A stretch of DNA of 64,000 nt, taken from NCBI RefSeq assembly GCF_024464595.1, contig NZ_JANHAW010000001.1, positions 1,009,083 through 1,073,082 of the forward strand. The letters are read 5' to 3'. Each line of letters opens with the position of its first letter. Positions within the stretch are counted from its first letter, which is position 1. Shown here piece by piece: positions 15,647 to 24,078 of the stretch. Origin of the DNA: Halobellus litoreus. GTDB lineage: Archaea > Halobacteriota > Halobacteria > Halobacteriales > Haloferacaceae. Below the pieces are notes generated by a model. It worked only from the letters and a program-made list of their open reading frames with translations, had not been told where the DNA came from and made no database searches. The translations under genes were made by a program, and so were the position numbers.

Positions 15647-15985
15647 TCACTCTTGGGGTTTCGCGTGTTCCGGGTGCGCTTCGAGCATACTCTCGCCGGT
15701 CCAAGCGGGGTGTGACTTCCCGAATCCCTCCGGGATCTCCTCACCTTCGTACTGTAACTCCACGTATTCGACAGGCTCGACGACGTCCGAAATAAGGGCG
15801 TCGTTGGCAAGTACTTCCCCGGCGTAGATCATCGACAGCGGCCGATCGTGGTCGATGTGAACCCTGCTGTCCACGACGTGGGAGATCTTTTCTGCGGCCT
15901 CCGAAACCGTGTCCTCGGAATCGACCGGGACGAGGGTCGGATAGTCGTCGGTACGGAACCGTACCAGTAACGGAAACTCTGCCAT
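15647..15985 (-). CDS. tmoB: Diiron aromatic monooxygenase gamma subunit (TmoB-like)
   Basis: A 112-aa small hydroxylase subunit with a ubiquitin-like fold in the family. Starts MAEFPLLVRFRTDDYPTLV, with DTVSEAAEKISHVV matching the TmoB region DSMDQVAEKVAYH, and a helix-to-strand end VEPVEYVELQYEGEEIP. It has about 25 more C-terminal residues than TmoB. It is the first gene of the B-C-D-E run, each separated by exactly 2 nt. The ATG at 15985 is chosen over a GTG five codons upstream because of its spacing to the TATA box. Homology is weaker than for the other subunits, but context is decisive. Confidence 0.85.
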   Translation of the reverse strand: MAEFPLLVRFRTDDYPTLVPVDSEDTVSEAAEKISHVVDSRVHIDHDRPLSMIYAGEVLANDALISDVVEPVEYVELQYEGEEIPEGFGKSHPAWTGESMLEAHPEHAKPQE

Positions 15986-16013
15986 GTGTATCCACGTCAC
16001 AGTATCATAGCAC

Positions 16014-16026
16014 AGTATAAATAATT
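16014..16026 (-). promoter_or_regulatory. TATA box of the tmoB-C-D-E operon
   Basis: In gene orientation TTATTTATACTGT is centred about 32 nt upstream of the tmoB ATG, so transcription should begin a few nucleotides before it. Just downstream the octamer ATACTGTG occurs twice as a direct repeat, which may be a regulator site. Confidence 0.55.
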
Positions 16027-16175
16027 ATTGATGGTGCTGGTTTGTCTTACGATCCGTTAGACGGGGGTCCGACCCAGAGCAACTAAAAATTGAACACGGG
16101 GAGCGACAACGGACGGCGCTCCATCGAAGGGGAGTGCTATAGTCCGGCTAGCACTGCTCGGTACCGCAAGTCCGT

Positions 16176-17237
16176 TCAGTCGTCGGCTTCCGCTTCGGGT
16201 TCTCCGTCAGGCTCCTGAGATTTGTAGCGATCGCGGAGGTGGTATGCACCCTCTTCGGACCAATCTTTCTCGTCGGTGGGGACGTAGTCATACTGGCGAC
16301 GAGCGTGCTGACCCGCTTTGCCACCCCACCAGACGAAGCCGTCGGATCCGTCCTCCGGTGTCCACGTGACCGTCTCCCACTCAGGATCGAAGATGAGGAA
16401 CCCGCCAGCGAAGATCTCCACCTTGTTACCCGACGGTTCGAGGTAGTAATTGAAATGTGCCTGGCTGATTCCGTGGCGTGCGGGTCCGCCGACGAACTCG
16501 ATGTCACGCTCTCGGAGCAGATCTGCCGCCCGTTCAAGTTCACCGCGGTAGCCGCCGTCCATATAGTAAGCCACGTGGTCGATCTTGTCGACGACGTTCG
16601 CGTCCGGTGGCGGGGTGATGAATGCGATTTCGTGGACGAGGGGGCTGACGCTCATCCACGCACCGACCTGGTTACCGTCGGGGTCGAGCCCTTCTTCTCG
16701 AAGGGCGAATCCGAGAACGTTCTCGAAGAAGTCGACGCATTCCGGAACGTTGCTCACGTTGAAGTTCACGTGATCGATACGACGGAAGCCAGCTCCACGT
16801 TCTGGTTTCCGCGTTGGTTGGTTTTTCAACCGGGGTTTGTTCTCTTCGCTTACCGTATCGAACGCCCGGTCAATGTCGTAGACGAGTTCCATATACTCGG
16901 GAGTCGCGCCCGGGTAGTCGAACTTAAGCGCCCGTCCCTGGCCGGGTTCGGCATCAGGATCTACCCATTCAGTATCGTAGCCCGAGTCCTCGATGCGTTG
17001 TTCGAACTCGTCAAAGTCTGCTTCGTCTTCGAGCATCCAAGCGACGTGTTTACACCCCCAGGTGTCACCTTCACGGAGGATGAGGGTGTAATCTTGCCAG
17101 TCACCGAAGGCGGCTAAGTAGTACGCGTCTTCCTCCTCGTGACGGACGTACATCCCCATTGTGTCGCGAAAATGCTCTAACGATGCTTCCAGATCTGGAC
17201 AGTACAACTCGGCGTGTGCAAGGGTTGCAATACCCAT
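16176..17237 (-). CDS. Catechol 2,3-dioxygenase (type I extradiol ring-cleavage enzyme)
   Basis: A 353-aa two-domain vicinal-oxygen-chelate enzyme that opens catechols next to the hydroxyls (meta cleavage) using Fe(II) and O2. Metal ligands are His156 (FRRIDHVNF), His221 (KIDHVAYYM) and Glu274 (EPSGNKVEIFAGG), equivalent to XylE H153, H214 and E265. The catalytic His202 (LVHEIAF), His255 (ARHGIS) and Tyr264 are also conserved. Length is somewhat above XylE because of a C-terminal extension with charged residues. The ATG at 17237 follows a TATA box by 28 nt. It is upstream of the monooxygenase operon on the same strand and should process its catechol product. Confidence 0.93.
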   Translation of the reverse strand: MGIATLAHAELYCPDLEASLEHFRDTMGMYVRHEEEDAYYLAAFGDWQDYTLILREGDTWGCKHVAWMLEDEADFDEFEQRIEDSGYDTEWVDPDAEPGQGRALKFDYPGATPEYMELVYDIDRAFDTVSEENKPRLKNQPTRKPERGAGFRRIDHVNFNVSNVPECVDFFENVLGFALREEGLDPDGNQVGAWMSVSPLVHEIAFITPPPDANVVDKIDHVAYYMDGGYRGELERAADLLRERDIEFVGGPARHGISQAHFNYYLEPSGNKVEIFAGGFLIFDPEWETVTWTPEDGSDGFVWWGGKAGQHARRQYDYVPTDEKDWSEEGAYHLRDRYKSQEPDGEPEAEADD

Positions 17238-17258
17238 ATCGACTACAGGAATACAATA

Positions 17259-17271
17259 GGTAATAAAAATT
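17259..17271 (-). promoter_or_regulatory. TATA box of the catechol 2,3-dioxygenase gene
   Basis: In gene orientation ATTTTTATTACCT is centred about 28 nt upstream of the ATG at 17237, indicating a separate leaderless transcript. Confidence 0.55.
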
Positions 17272-17321
17272 TCCCTCAAATGGACAGCGCTCTACGCATA
17301 ACGACCGATTTCGGGACTGAT

Positions 17322-18089
17322 CTACGAGAATTTCGCGTTTACCTCGATCACGTTCGCTGATTGAAGCAGGAGGTCACGAAGTTCGCTCTCGATGCGTTCG
17401 TCACTCATTCGACGGGAGGGACCAGAAACACCAATCGATCCCAGTACACGGCCTGAATCCGTCTGGATCGGCGTCGCGATGCATCGAATTCCCCGGAGGC
17501 GCTCTCCGTCTCCGATCGCGTATCCCAACTCACGCACCCGGCGAAGATCAGCTTTAAACTCGTCAACGTCGGTGATCGTGTTCTCGGTTTGTTTCGGAAG
17601 GCCGTTCGCCTCGATGATTTCGTCCACACGATGATCCGGAAGATAAGCGAGCATCGATTTCCCGGCCGCGGTGCTGTGGGGGTAGACGTATTGTCCGATC
17701 GAGAGTGTTGTCGGAATGGCGTTTTCGCTCTTCGACCGGTAAATGTAGATTACGCTATTTTCTTCTAACTTGGCGAATTGCGCCCGCTCGTTCGTCTTCT
17801 CCGCCAGAACATCAATTTCATACTGAGCGGCTTCGTAGATGTCAATCCGGTTTTTCACCTGTTCTGAGAGGCTAAGATATCGAAGACTCAGTCGGTAACT
17901 GTCGTTGTGCTTTGCAATAAACCCCTCTTGAGAGAGCGTATGGAGGTACGTATGAACGGTGCTCTTTGAGACGTCCAAGCGGTTTGAAATCTCCGTGAGC
18001 GTTAGTTGCCCCTCATCCTCAAGGGCCTGAATGATTCGGGAAGCACGCTCAACCGCCCGAATTGTGCGTGGTTTATCATCACCATTCAT
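17322..18089 (-). CDS. IclR-family transcriptional regulator
   Basis: A 255-aa regulator. The N-terminal winged HTH spans about residues 10-70 (LTLTEISNRLDVSKSTVHTY), and the C-terminal GAF-like effector domain about 80-250 (HSTAAGKSMLAYLP, GIRCIATPIQ and GSIGVSGPSRRM are family signatures). IclR proteins often control aromatic catabolism by binding pathway metabolites. It is upstream of the dioxygenase gene on the same strand (85 nt gap) and is the only DNA-binding protein in the island, so it is the best candidate controller and a possible partner of the V4R sensor. That link is inference. Confidence 0.92.
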   Translation of the reverse strand: MNGDDKPRTIRAVERASRIIQALEDEGQLTLTEISNRLDVSKSTVHTYLHTLSQEGFIAKHNDSYRLSLRYLSLSEQVKNRIDIYEAAQYEIDVLAEKTNERAQFAKLEENSVIYIYRSKSENAIPTTLSIGQYVYPHSTAAGKSMLAYLPDHRVDEIIEANGLPKQTENTITDVDEFKADLRRVRELGYAIGDGERLRGIRCIATPIQTDSGRVLGSIGVSGPSRRMSDERIESELRDLLLQSANVIEVNAKFS

Positions 18090-19929
18090 ACTCGTACGTG
18101 AGACTCATACACTATAAGCGTTCACCACCGACAGACCTGGCCCATTATGATATAACAAATGATGAAAGATACGTCAAGAGAAGGTTTGTTAATGAATGTA
18201 CACTCAATCCCGGATTGGAAAATGAAGAAGACAAAGTCGTTTCCGATCATCGTTCACATTGTAGCGATCGTGTCGTTAGGTGTTGAGTTCGTATATATCA
18301 TATACACCGGTAAAACTCGAAGCGGGAACCCGAATATCGATTCTCCGATGCGATCTGGGAGGGCGCACGCACTCGTCGCCAGTAGATCGATATCGGGCCG
18401 AGAGTGTCCGAATAGCCGTATGGGGGATGTCGCAGGCAATGAAGCCCTTTCAGTAGATAACATATGTACGTATGTTATTCAGAGGAAACGAGAACGGCGC
18501 TCGAATCGTGTCATCTATTCCACGGCGATGATCGAATCTGTTTAGAAGTTCGCAAGGACACAGTCACCTCTCAAATGGACGATCCCCAGTTTTGATAGCT
18601 CGCGCGCCTGTCCGCTCCCGCTCCGGGAACTCTAGGGGAATCCTCCAGTTCAGCACTGCCGCAGCTGACGGGCCAATTTGATATAACCCAACAGGATTAC
18701 CGCTAGTTCGACATATGACAAACCGTTACGATATGGCTCTGCTCGAACGAGAACGAATAGCGAGGCGATCGTCGGTATCGATGTCAGATGCCGGCCGTTT
18801 CGTTTAGGACACAATGACTCGAAGAAGTTAGCCGTTGTGCAGCGAAAAGCGACATCCAAGCGTTGGGCACGGTATTTCTCCGTTGAATCGCAGACCGCGA
18901 AGTGGTAGCGTCGCTCTGAAAGTTGAACCGAGGCGGACGGACCGAACGTGGTGTAACTCACTCCTCCACTCGGTGGGCAAGTCGAGTCACCCGGCGGAAA
19001 TGCTGTGCCCAGAGTGCCACGAGCGTGAACGCTTCGGGGGTCGTGTTAACTCGAGTAGATACCACTTGATGGCGCGGACTTGCACCCAGGTTTCCGCGGT
19101 CGACGGATCGATCTCGCTAAATAAACATAAATCTGAAACGTTCTTTTTTGTGAATTACAATTTATACATTTGAGAGAGAGAGTTTCTGTAGCCGTTGGGT
19201 TCCGACGCGCATATTCGGGTTCTCTCGTCGGGAGGTGGTTTTGAAATCACCTGCGCCATCGACGAGACCCACGGTGTGGTCGACGTCGTATGTCTCGGCC
19301 AGATCGGTGAGAAATCCCCCGCGGCCCCGGAGTATATGCGCTTGAAACAGCCAAAGAGGGATATTTCGTCAGTTCAGAATCGGTGGTGGCGTACAGCCAG
19401 TCCTTTCTACCGGTGACTCAGATCGCAGTCTGATCGGGGTCAACACGATCTGGGGTTTCGCCACTTGCGGGCTGTAGGTCGTCCTTCTGAACCCAGTTAT
19501 AAACCGCGAATGGCCTGGCTGATGCCAAATATATCAGTTATCAAAAATATATATAAAATTGGAATAACTAGGAGCTGCGGGGGCCTGTTTCAATGTCTCG
19601 CGAGGTGTCAGTACTCACTCACAAAACCAAGTGATCCATCCACTGGAACCGATGGGACGGTCATCTTCGGCCATAGGAATTCGAAAGGTCGATCCCCTTG
19701 CACTTACCGTGACACTGCCATCAATCGCGCGCTGTCTGCGATCACCAGCGATATCTCCCGAATCGACCGTCCGCTGATCACCGGTTGTCCTCGTGAGGTA
19801 GTGTTTGAACTCCGTGCGAGTCTCAGTACCGCTCGAATTTCCTCACAGGCGGATCGAATGCCACGATTTGCTGACTCGGGGGCCGAGGGGTACTACAACC
19901 GTCGCCACCCGCCGTCGCGTGGACGGGCG
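18090..19929. other. Gene-free, decayed right part of the accessory island
   Basis: About 1.8 kb of lower-GC sequence without an intact gene. Short open frames exist but their translations have no family character and no plausible promoters. A minus-strand stretch near 18960-19070 reads TPEAFTLVALWAQHFRRVTR in one frame and AIKWYLLELT in another, as if a gene had been frameshifted. The clearest object is the IS6-type transposase remnant at 19172-19528. Core-like high-GC sequence resumes by about 19.9 kb. Confidence 0.6.
19172..19528 (-). pseudogene. Decayed IS6-type transposase (right island edge)
   Basis: The minus-strand reading gives ASARPFAVYNWVQKDDLQPA, then SGETPDRVDPDQTAI before a stop. 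A second frame gives RKDWLYATTDSEL, and another FLTDLAETYDVDHTVGLVDG. These three pieces follow the order of haloarchaeal IS6-type transposases (HNWVQKADLQP, the DETVIR region, YWLYAAVDPETN and the DVDDAVFLVDG region). Frameshifts, stops and the missing ends make it a clear pseudogene of about half the usual length. Confidence 0.6.
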
Positions 19930-20826
19930 TCACCCGCCGAGGTGTTCGATCAGTAGCTCCGCGACCCGGTCGGGCTCCTCGTGCGGGAGCCAGTGCGTGG
20001 CGTCGGGGAACCGTTCGAGTCGGCCGTCGTCGCAGTAAGCGACGCTCTTCGGGGCTAGCTCTGGGACGAGCGCCTGATCGTTCTCGCCCCAGAGGACGAG
20101 CGTCGGGGCCGCGACGCGCTCCCGCGGCGGGTCGTCGCGCCGGCGGAAGACCGCCCGGTACCAGTTGATCATCGCCGTGAGCGCTCCCTCCTCCGCCCAG
20201 GCGGCCCGATACCGCTCGAAGTCCGTCGCCGAGAACGTCCCCGGGCGGGCACCCCGTCGCATCGTGGCCGCCAGAAGGTCGTACTCGGTACGGCGCACGT
20301 TCCACTCGGGGAGCCCCGGGAGTTGAAAGTAGAACAGATACCAGCTCTTCAGGAGCTGTCTCGGCCTCGTTTTGAGCACTCGCTCGAAGACCGCCGGGTG
20401 CGGGACGTTGATTATGCCCAGTCGGTCGACCGCGTCCGGGTACCGGAGTGCAGCATCCCACGCGACCGCCGCCCCCCAGTCGTGGCCGACGACGTGGGCC
20501 GCGTCGCGCCCCTCGCTCTCGACGAGTTCGACGACGTCCGCCGAGAGGCGACCCATCCGGTAGGCGTCGAGACGCGTGGGCTTGTCGCTGCGGTTGTAGC
20601 CGCGCTGGTCGGGGACGAGCACGCGGTAGCCGGCGTCGACGAGCGGTTCGACGTACGCGCGCCACTCGTACCAGAACTCCGGGAACCCGTGCAGGAGAAC
20701 GGCGAGTGGATCCGCGGGGTCCCCGGCAGCGACGACGTGGAGGTCGACGCCGTCGACCTCCCGGAAGGACCGTTCCGCCGAGGGCACGTCCGGAAGCGGC
20801 GCGTTCCCCGAGGCGTGTTCGCTCAT
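19930..20826 (-). CDS. Alpha/beta hydrolase, epoxide-hydrolase-like
   Basis: A 298-aa alpha/beta hydrolase of the soluble epoxide hydrolase type. The oxyanion motif is HGFPEFWYEWR. The nucleophile elbow GHDWGAA has Asp116 rather than Ser, and the charge relay is Asp250 (GENDQ) and His278 (THWLPHE). Cap-domain tyrosines Tyr166 (FYFQLPG) and Tyr223 (NWYR) match those that activate the epoxide. The likely reaction is hydrolysis of an epoxide to a diol; haloalkane dehalogenases share the fold but have a different cap signature. It sits at the boundary of the aromatic island with core-like base composition, so a metabolic link to the monooxygenase is possible but unproven. Confidence 0.85.
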   Translation of the reverse strand: MSEHASGNAPLPDVPSAERSFREVDGVDLHVVAAGDPADPLAVLLHGFPEFWYEWRAYVEPLVDAGYRVLVPDQRGYNRSDKPTRLDAYRMGRLSADVVELVESEGRDAAHVVGHDWGAAVAWDAALRYPDAVDRLGIINVPHPAVFERVLKTRPRQLLKSWYLFYFQLPGLPEWNVRRTEYDLLAATMRRGARPGTFSATDFERYRAAWAEEGALTAMINWYRAVFRRRDDPPRERVAAPTLVLWGENDQALVPELAPKSVAYCDDGRLERFPDATHWLPHEEPDRVAELLIEHLGG

Positions 20827-20978
20827 TTCGTGCCGGTTCCTTAGCGGCGACGCTGATAACCGTTCGGGCGTCTGCTCGTCGGTCGGAGGACGGTAAAAGA
20901 TCGGCGTCGATCGGTCGGATCACGGCCGCTCACAGCAACGGCTCGCGTCGAATCGCCTTCAGACCGCGGAGTACCGGG

Positions 20979-21359
20979 TTACCGCGCCGTCGGCGTGAGG
21001 CCGTCGCCGACGGTGTTCATCACCTGGAGCGCCGCGCTCGCGGCGAGGCCGCGGGCCACCTCGTCGCGGTCCTCGTCGGTGAGTCCCGATTCGAGGTCCT
21101 CCTCGTCCGGCGTGAACCCCGCGCTGACCGGGCGGCCGGCCGGCGGGCGGACCGCGACGGTCGCCTGCGGGCCGTCGGCGCCGTAGGAGAGTTCCGAGCC
21201 GACGGCGTAGCCCTCCGGGAGGTACGCCTGCGTCCGAGAGACGATTCCGGCCACAGCAGTACGGAGTTCGCGTACCTGTGCCACCGAGAGGTCGACGTCC
21301 TCGGGACGGCCCGCGTCGACGACGCCGGGAGCGCCCGCGTACGGGTTGTTTCCGTTCAT
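20979..21359 (-). CDS. Haloarchaeal conserved protein (DUF5811-like)
   Basis: A 126-aa soluble acidic protein beginning MNGNNPYAGAPGVVDAGRP. The central region has alternating strand-like hydrophobics (ATVAVRPPAGRPVSAGF) and the C-terminal helix is LAASAALQVMNTVGDG. I recall it as a haloarchaea-restricted family (DUF5811), unverified. It is on the same strand as the arginine decarboxylase gene upstream but 105 nt away. No function can be read from the sequence. Confidence 0.7.
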   Translation of the reverse strand: MNGNNPYAGAPGVVDAGRPEDVDLSVAQVRELRTAVAGIVSRTQAYLPEGYAVGSELSYGADGPQATVAVRPPAGRPVSAGFTPDEEDLESGLTDEDRDEVARGLAASAALQVMNTVGDGLTPTAR

Positions 21360-21464
21360 TAGGAGTGTCGTTGCCAGTAGGGGAAGGCGGTTGATAAAGG
21401 CGTCGGCGAAGTCAAAACTGCTTCAGAGAAGCCGGAGGCCGCGTCGTGATGCGATCGGCTCCGC

Positions 21465-21935
21465 TCAGAGAATCGCTTCGCTCTCGCCGTAGACGGCGAG
21501 CGCGACGGCGGTCGTGTACCCCTCGCCGTCGCCTTCGGCCGTCGTGACGGCGACGTGCTCGTCGTCGAAGGTCCACTCCCGGAGGTCGCGCCCGGCGGCG
21601 AGGCCGACCTCGACGCTCCGTCTGACAGCGCCGGGATCCTCGCCCGAGGCCTCGTAGAACAGTCCCGGTCCCGGACCGACGGTCCAGCCGAGACCGGCCG
21701 AGACGGTGCCGACGCCGCCGGTCGTCGCCCGCGCCTCGACGACCGTGAGTCGGTTCCCCGCCGGGCCGAGGTCCGGCGCGGTGCCGACGTCCTCGACAGT
21801 CGCGTCGGCGGGGATCACCGACGAGACCGAAATCAGGTTGTAGTTGTGGACGTTCGCGTCGGCGAGCGCCGCGTCGTAGGAGGCCATCTTCGTCGGCGCG
21901 TCGCCGACGCCGCGGACGATCCGAATGGTGCTCAT
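21465..21935 (-). CDS. pdaD: Pyruvoyl-dependent arginine decarboxylase
   Basis: A 156-aa proenzyme that self-cleaves at a Ser-Ser bond to create a pyruvoyl group and decarboxylates arginine to agmatine. The cleavage region is LISVSSVIPADA, with the conserved Asn-rich run NVHNYNLI before it and WTVGPGPGLFYEASG after. Archaea need agmatine for polyamines and for agmatidine in tRNA-Ile2. The ATG at 21935 (MSTIRIVRGVGDAPTK) is preferred over a TTG three codons upstream. Confidence 0.92.
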   Translation of the reverse strand: MSTIRIVRGVGDAPTKMASYDAALADANVHNYNLISVSSVIPADATVEDVGTAPDLGPAGNRLTVVEARATTGGVGTVSAGLGWTVGPGPGLFYEASGEDPGAVRRSVEVGLAAGRDLREWTFDDEHVAVTTAEGDGEGYTTAVALAVYGESEAIL

Positions 21936-22018
21936 ACTCGACAACGACGGCGCGGAGAATAAGCGGTTACGGATCGGAACGGCGACACCGCGTTCCGGGT
22001 GGGATCGGCGCCGGGTCT

Positions 22019-23248
22019 TCAGTACTGATAGGTCGTCGGCCCGGGGATCGTCGTCTGCTCGTCGGCGTCCTCGACCTTCTCGTAGGCGTCGTCGAAGTCC
22101 TGTCTGCGGACCTCCGTTCGCCCGTCGCGGATCGCGAACATCCCGGCCTCAGTCGCCAGCGCGGCGATCTCCGCGCCGGAGTAGTCCTCCAGTTGCTCGG
22201 CGAGGTCCGCGAAGTCGACGTCGTCGGCGACGTTCATCTCGCGCGTGTGGATCTCGAGGATCCGTTCGCGACCCTCGGGAGCGGGCTTGGGAACCTCGAT
22301 GAGGCGGTCGAAGCGGCCGGGGCGGAGGATCGCCTCGTCGAGCATATCGAAGCGGTTCGTCGCGGCCATTATTCGGACGTCGCCGCGGTCGTCGAAGCCG
22401 TCCATCTCCGAGAGGAGTTGCATCATCGTCCGCTGGACCTCGGCGTCGCCGGAGGTCTTCGAGTCCGTCCGCTTGGCGGCGACGGCGTCGATCTCGTCGA
22501 TGAAGATCACTGCGGGTTCGCGCTCGCCGGCGAGGTCGAAGAGGTCGCGGACGAGCCGCGATCCCTCGCCGATGAACTTTCGCACCAGTTCGGAGCCGGC
22601 CATCTTGATGAAGGTGGCGTCGGTCTCGTTGGCGACGGCCTTCGCGAGCATCGTCTTGCCCGTCCCCGGCGGCCCGTAGAGCAGCACGCCCGACGGGGGC
22701 TGGATCCCGACCTGCTCGAACATCTCGGGGTTCGTGAGGGGGTCCTCGACGGCCTCGCGGACCTCGCGGACCTGCTCGTCTATGCCGCCGATGTCCTCGT
22801 AGGCGATCGCCGGCGAGTCGTCGATCTCCATCGCCTGCGCGCGGGAGTCGGTCTCGTCGTCGAGCAGTTGTTGGATGGCGAAGGAGTCGTTGATCGCGAC
22901 CCGGTCGCCCGCCTCGAGTTCGCTGTCGAGGTGCGGTGACGCCTCGGTCAAGACCTCCTGGTTGTTGCCGTGCTGTTTGATCACGACGCCGTCGTCGGTG
23001 AGTTCCTCGACCGTCGCGAGATAGAGCGAGGAGGTCTTCAGCGTCTCGTTACGACGCTTCAGCTGTTCGACCTCCTCGCGCAGTTCCTCTTGGCGGTCGG
23101 TCGCCGACGAAAGTCGCTCGTCGAGTTCGTCGTTGACGTTGAGGAGGCGCTCGTAGTGCTGGCGGATCGCCGCGAGTCGTTCGGCCTCCGACATTTCCGG
23201 GTCGAGGTCCAGACGCGGCCGATCTGGAAGAGACGGACTACGGGACAT
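22019..23248 (-). CDS. pan: Proteasome-activating nucleotidase (PAN AAA ATPase)
   Basis: A 409-aa hexameric AAA unfoldase that feeds substrates to the 20S proteasome. A coiled coil spans about residues 20-75 and an OB-fold about 75-125. Walker A GPPGTGKT is at 192-199 and Walker B is VIFIDEIDA. The second region of homology has ATNRFDMLDEAILRPGRFDR. The C-terminus is TYQY; the gate-opening HbYX motif of PANs needs a penultimate Tyr, whereas here Gln is penultimate and Tyr flanks it on both sides. Haloarchaea usually have two PANs; which paralogue this is cannot be said. Confidence 0.94.
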   Translation of the reverse strand: MSRSPSLPDRPRLDLDPEMSEAERLAAIRQHYERLLNVNDELDERLSSATDRQEELREEVEQLKRRNETLKTSSLYLATVEELTDDGVVIKQHGNNQEVLTEASPHLDSELEAGDRVAINDSFAIQQLLDDETDSRAQAMEIDDSPAIAYEDIGGIDEQVREVREAVEDPLTNPEMFEQVGIQPPSGVLLYGPPGTGKTMLAKAVANETDATFIKMAGSELVRKFIGEGSRLVRDLFDLAGEREPAVIFIDEIDAVAAKRTDSKTSGDAEVQRTMMQLLSEMDGFDDRGDVRIMAATNRFDMLDEAILRPGRFDRLIEVPKPAPEGRERILEIHTREMNVADDVDFADLAEQLEDYSGAEIAALATEAGMFAIRDGRTEVRRQDFDDAYEKVEDADEQTTIPGPTTYQY

Positions 23249-23323
23249 CAGTTGCTCGCTCTTGGAGTCGGTCGTAAATGTGCCTTTGGGTAACCCCGGT
23301 CGCTTGTGGGAGTCGGGGGAGCG

Positions 23324-23797
23324 TTACGGTTCCTCGTCGGTTCGTTCGCCCTGATACGTCCCCGCGTAGACGTCTTCGTGGCCGGCCTCCGCCAAGACGA
23401 GCTGCGCGATCCGCGCGCCGCGTTCGAGTCGGATCGGGTGATGGACCTGCAGGAGCCCTTCGCCTTTCCCCTCGTAGCCGGCGTCCCAGACGGCCGTGTT
23501 GAGCATACACGAGTTCCGCATCAGGGTCGAGCGGGGGTAGAGGAATCCGACGTGGTCCTCGGGGATCGAAATCGTCTCCGCGTACTGGAGGATGTAACCG
23601 CCCGGATCGAGGTCGAATCCGTCGGCGTCGCTCTCGACGGGTTCGCGGTCGCCGACGGTCTTGCCGTCGACTCCAACGCGGCCGGCTTCGACCTGTTCGA
23701 GGACATCGCCGAGAGTGAGGTCGACGCCGTTCGGCTGTATCTGCGCGTCGGAGACTGACTCGATCTGCGAGGCGACGAAGTGGCCTGAGCGGAACAT
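23324..23797 (-). CDS. dut: dUTP diphosphatase (DCD/DUT family)
   Basis: A 157-aa trimeric nucleotide hydrolase. The family motifs are PNGVDLTLGDV, LYPRSTLMRN, AVWDAGYEGKGEG and RIAQLVLAEA, and the flexible C-terminal arm ends YQGERTDEEP. It removes pyrophosphate from dUTP to keep uracil out of DNA and supply dUMP. The related dCTP deaminase is longer (about 190 aa) and has a different active-site segment, so dUTPase is favoured; a bifunctional activity cannot be excluded. It lies 75 nt upstream of the PAN gene on the same strand. Confidence 0.85.
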   Translation of the reverse strand: MFRSGHFVASQIESVSDAQIQPNGVDLTLGDVLEQVEAGRVGVDGKTVGDREPVESDADGFDLDPGGYILQYAETISIPEDHVGFLYPRSTLMRNSCMLNTAVWDAGYEGKGEGLLQVHHPIRLERGARIAQLVLAEAGHEDVYAGTYQGERTDEEP

Positions 23798-24078
23798 ACC
23801 GGAAGCGCGAATGCCGCGCGCAAAACCGTATCGCTCTCTCGCCGGTTGTTCCCGTCGCAGACGGAGCAGTATTTCGCGGAGGTAGCATTCGCCCGATGGA
23901 TCGCGACAGGGGTGGGCTCGTACCTCAGAACCCTTGCTGTCGTTCTGCGAGCGTGAAATCGACCGACTGCGACGCTGACTATTCGTATCGAATTAGGACC
24001 TACTATGTGTATAAGGGACATATCTCCGACCTCAAACACGCGGGATTTATAATCGTAGACGGTCGATTCTCCGGTGTT

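Noticed and set aside
18159-18545. Open plus-strand frame of 128 codons in the island
   Set aside because: Its translation has no family character, is rich in Arg/Ser with a stray hydrophobic patch, and lies in decayed DNA next to transposase remnants. I treat it as non-coding.
22019-22040. PAN C-terminus TYQY as an unusual gate-opening motif
   Set aside because: It departs from strict HbYX, but I cannot judge from one sequence whether this is normal for haloarchaeal PAN paralogues, so it is not listed as a finding.
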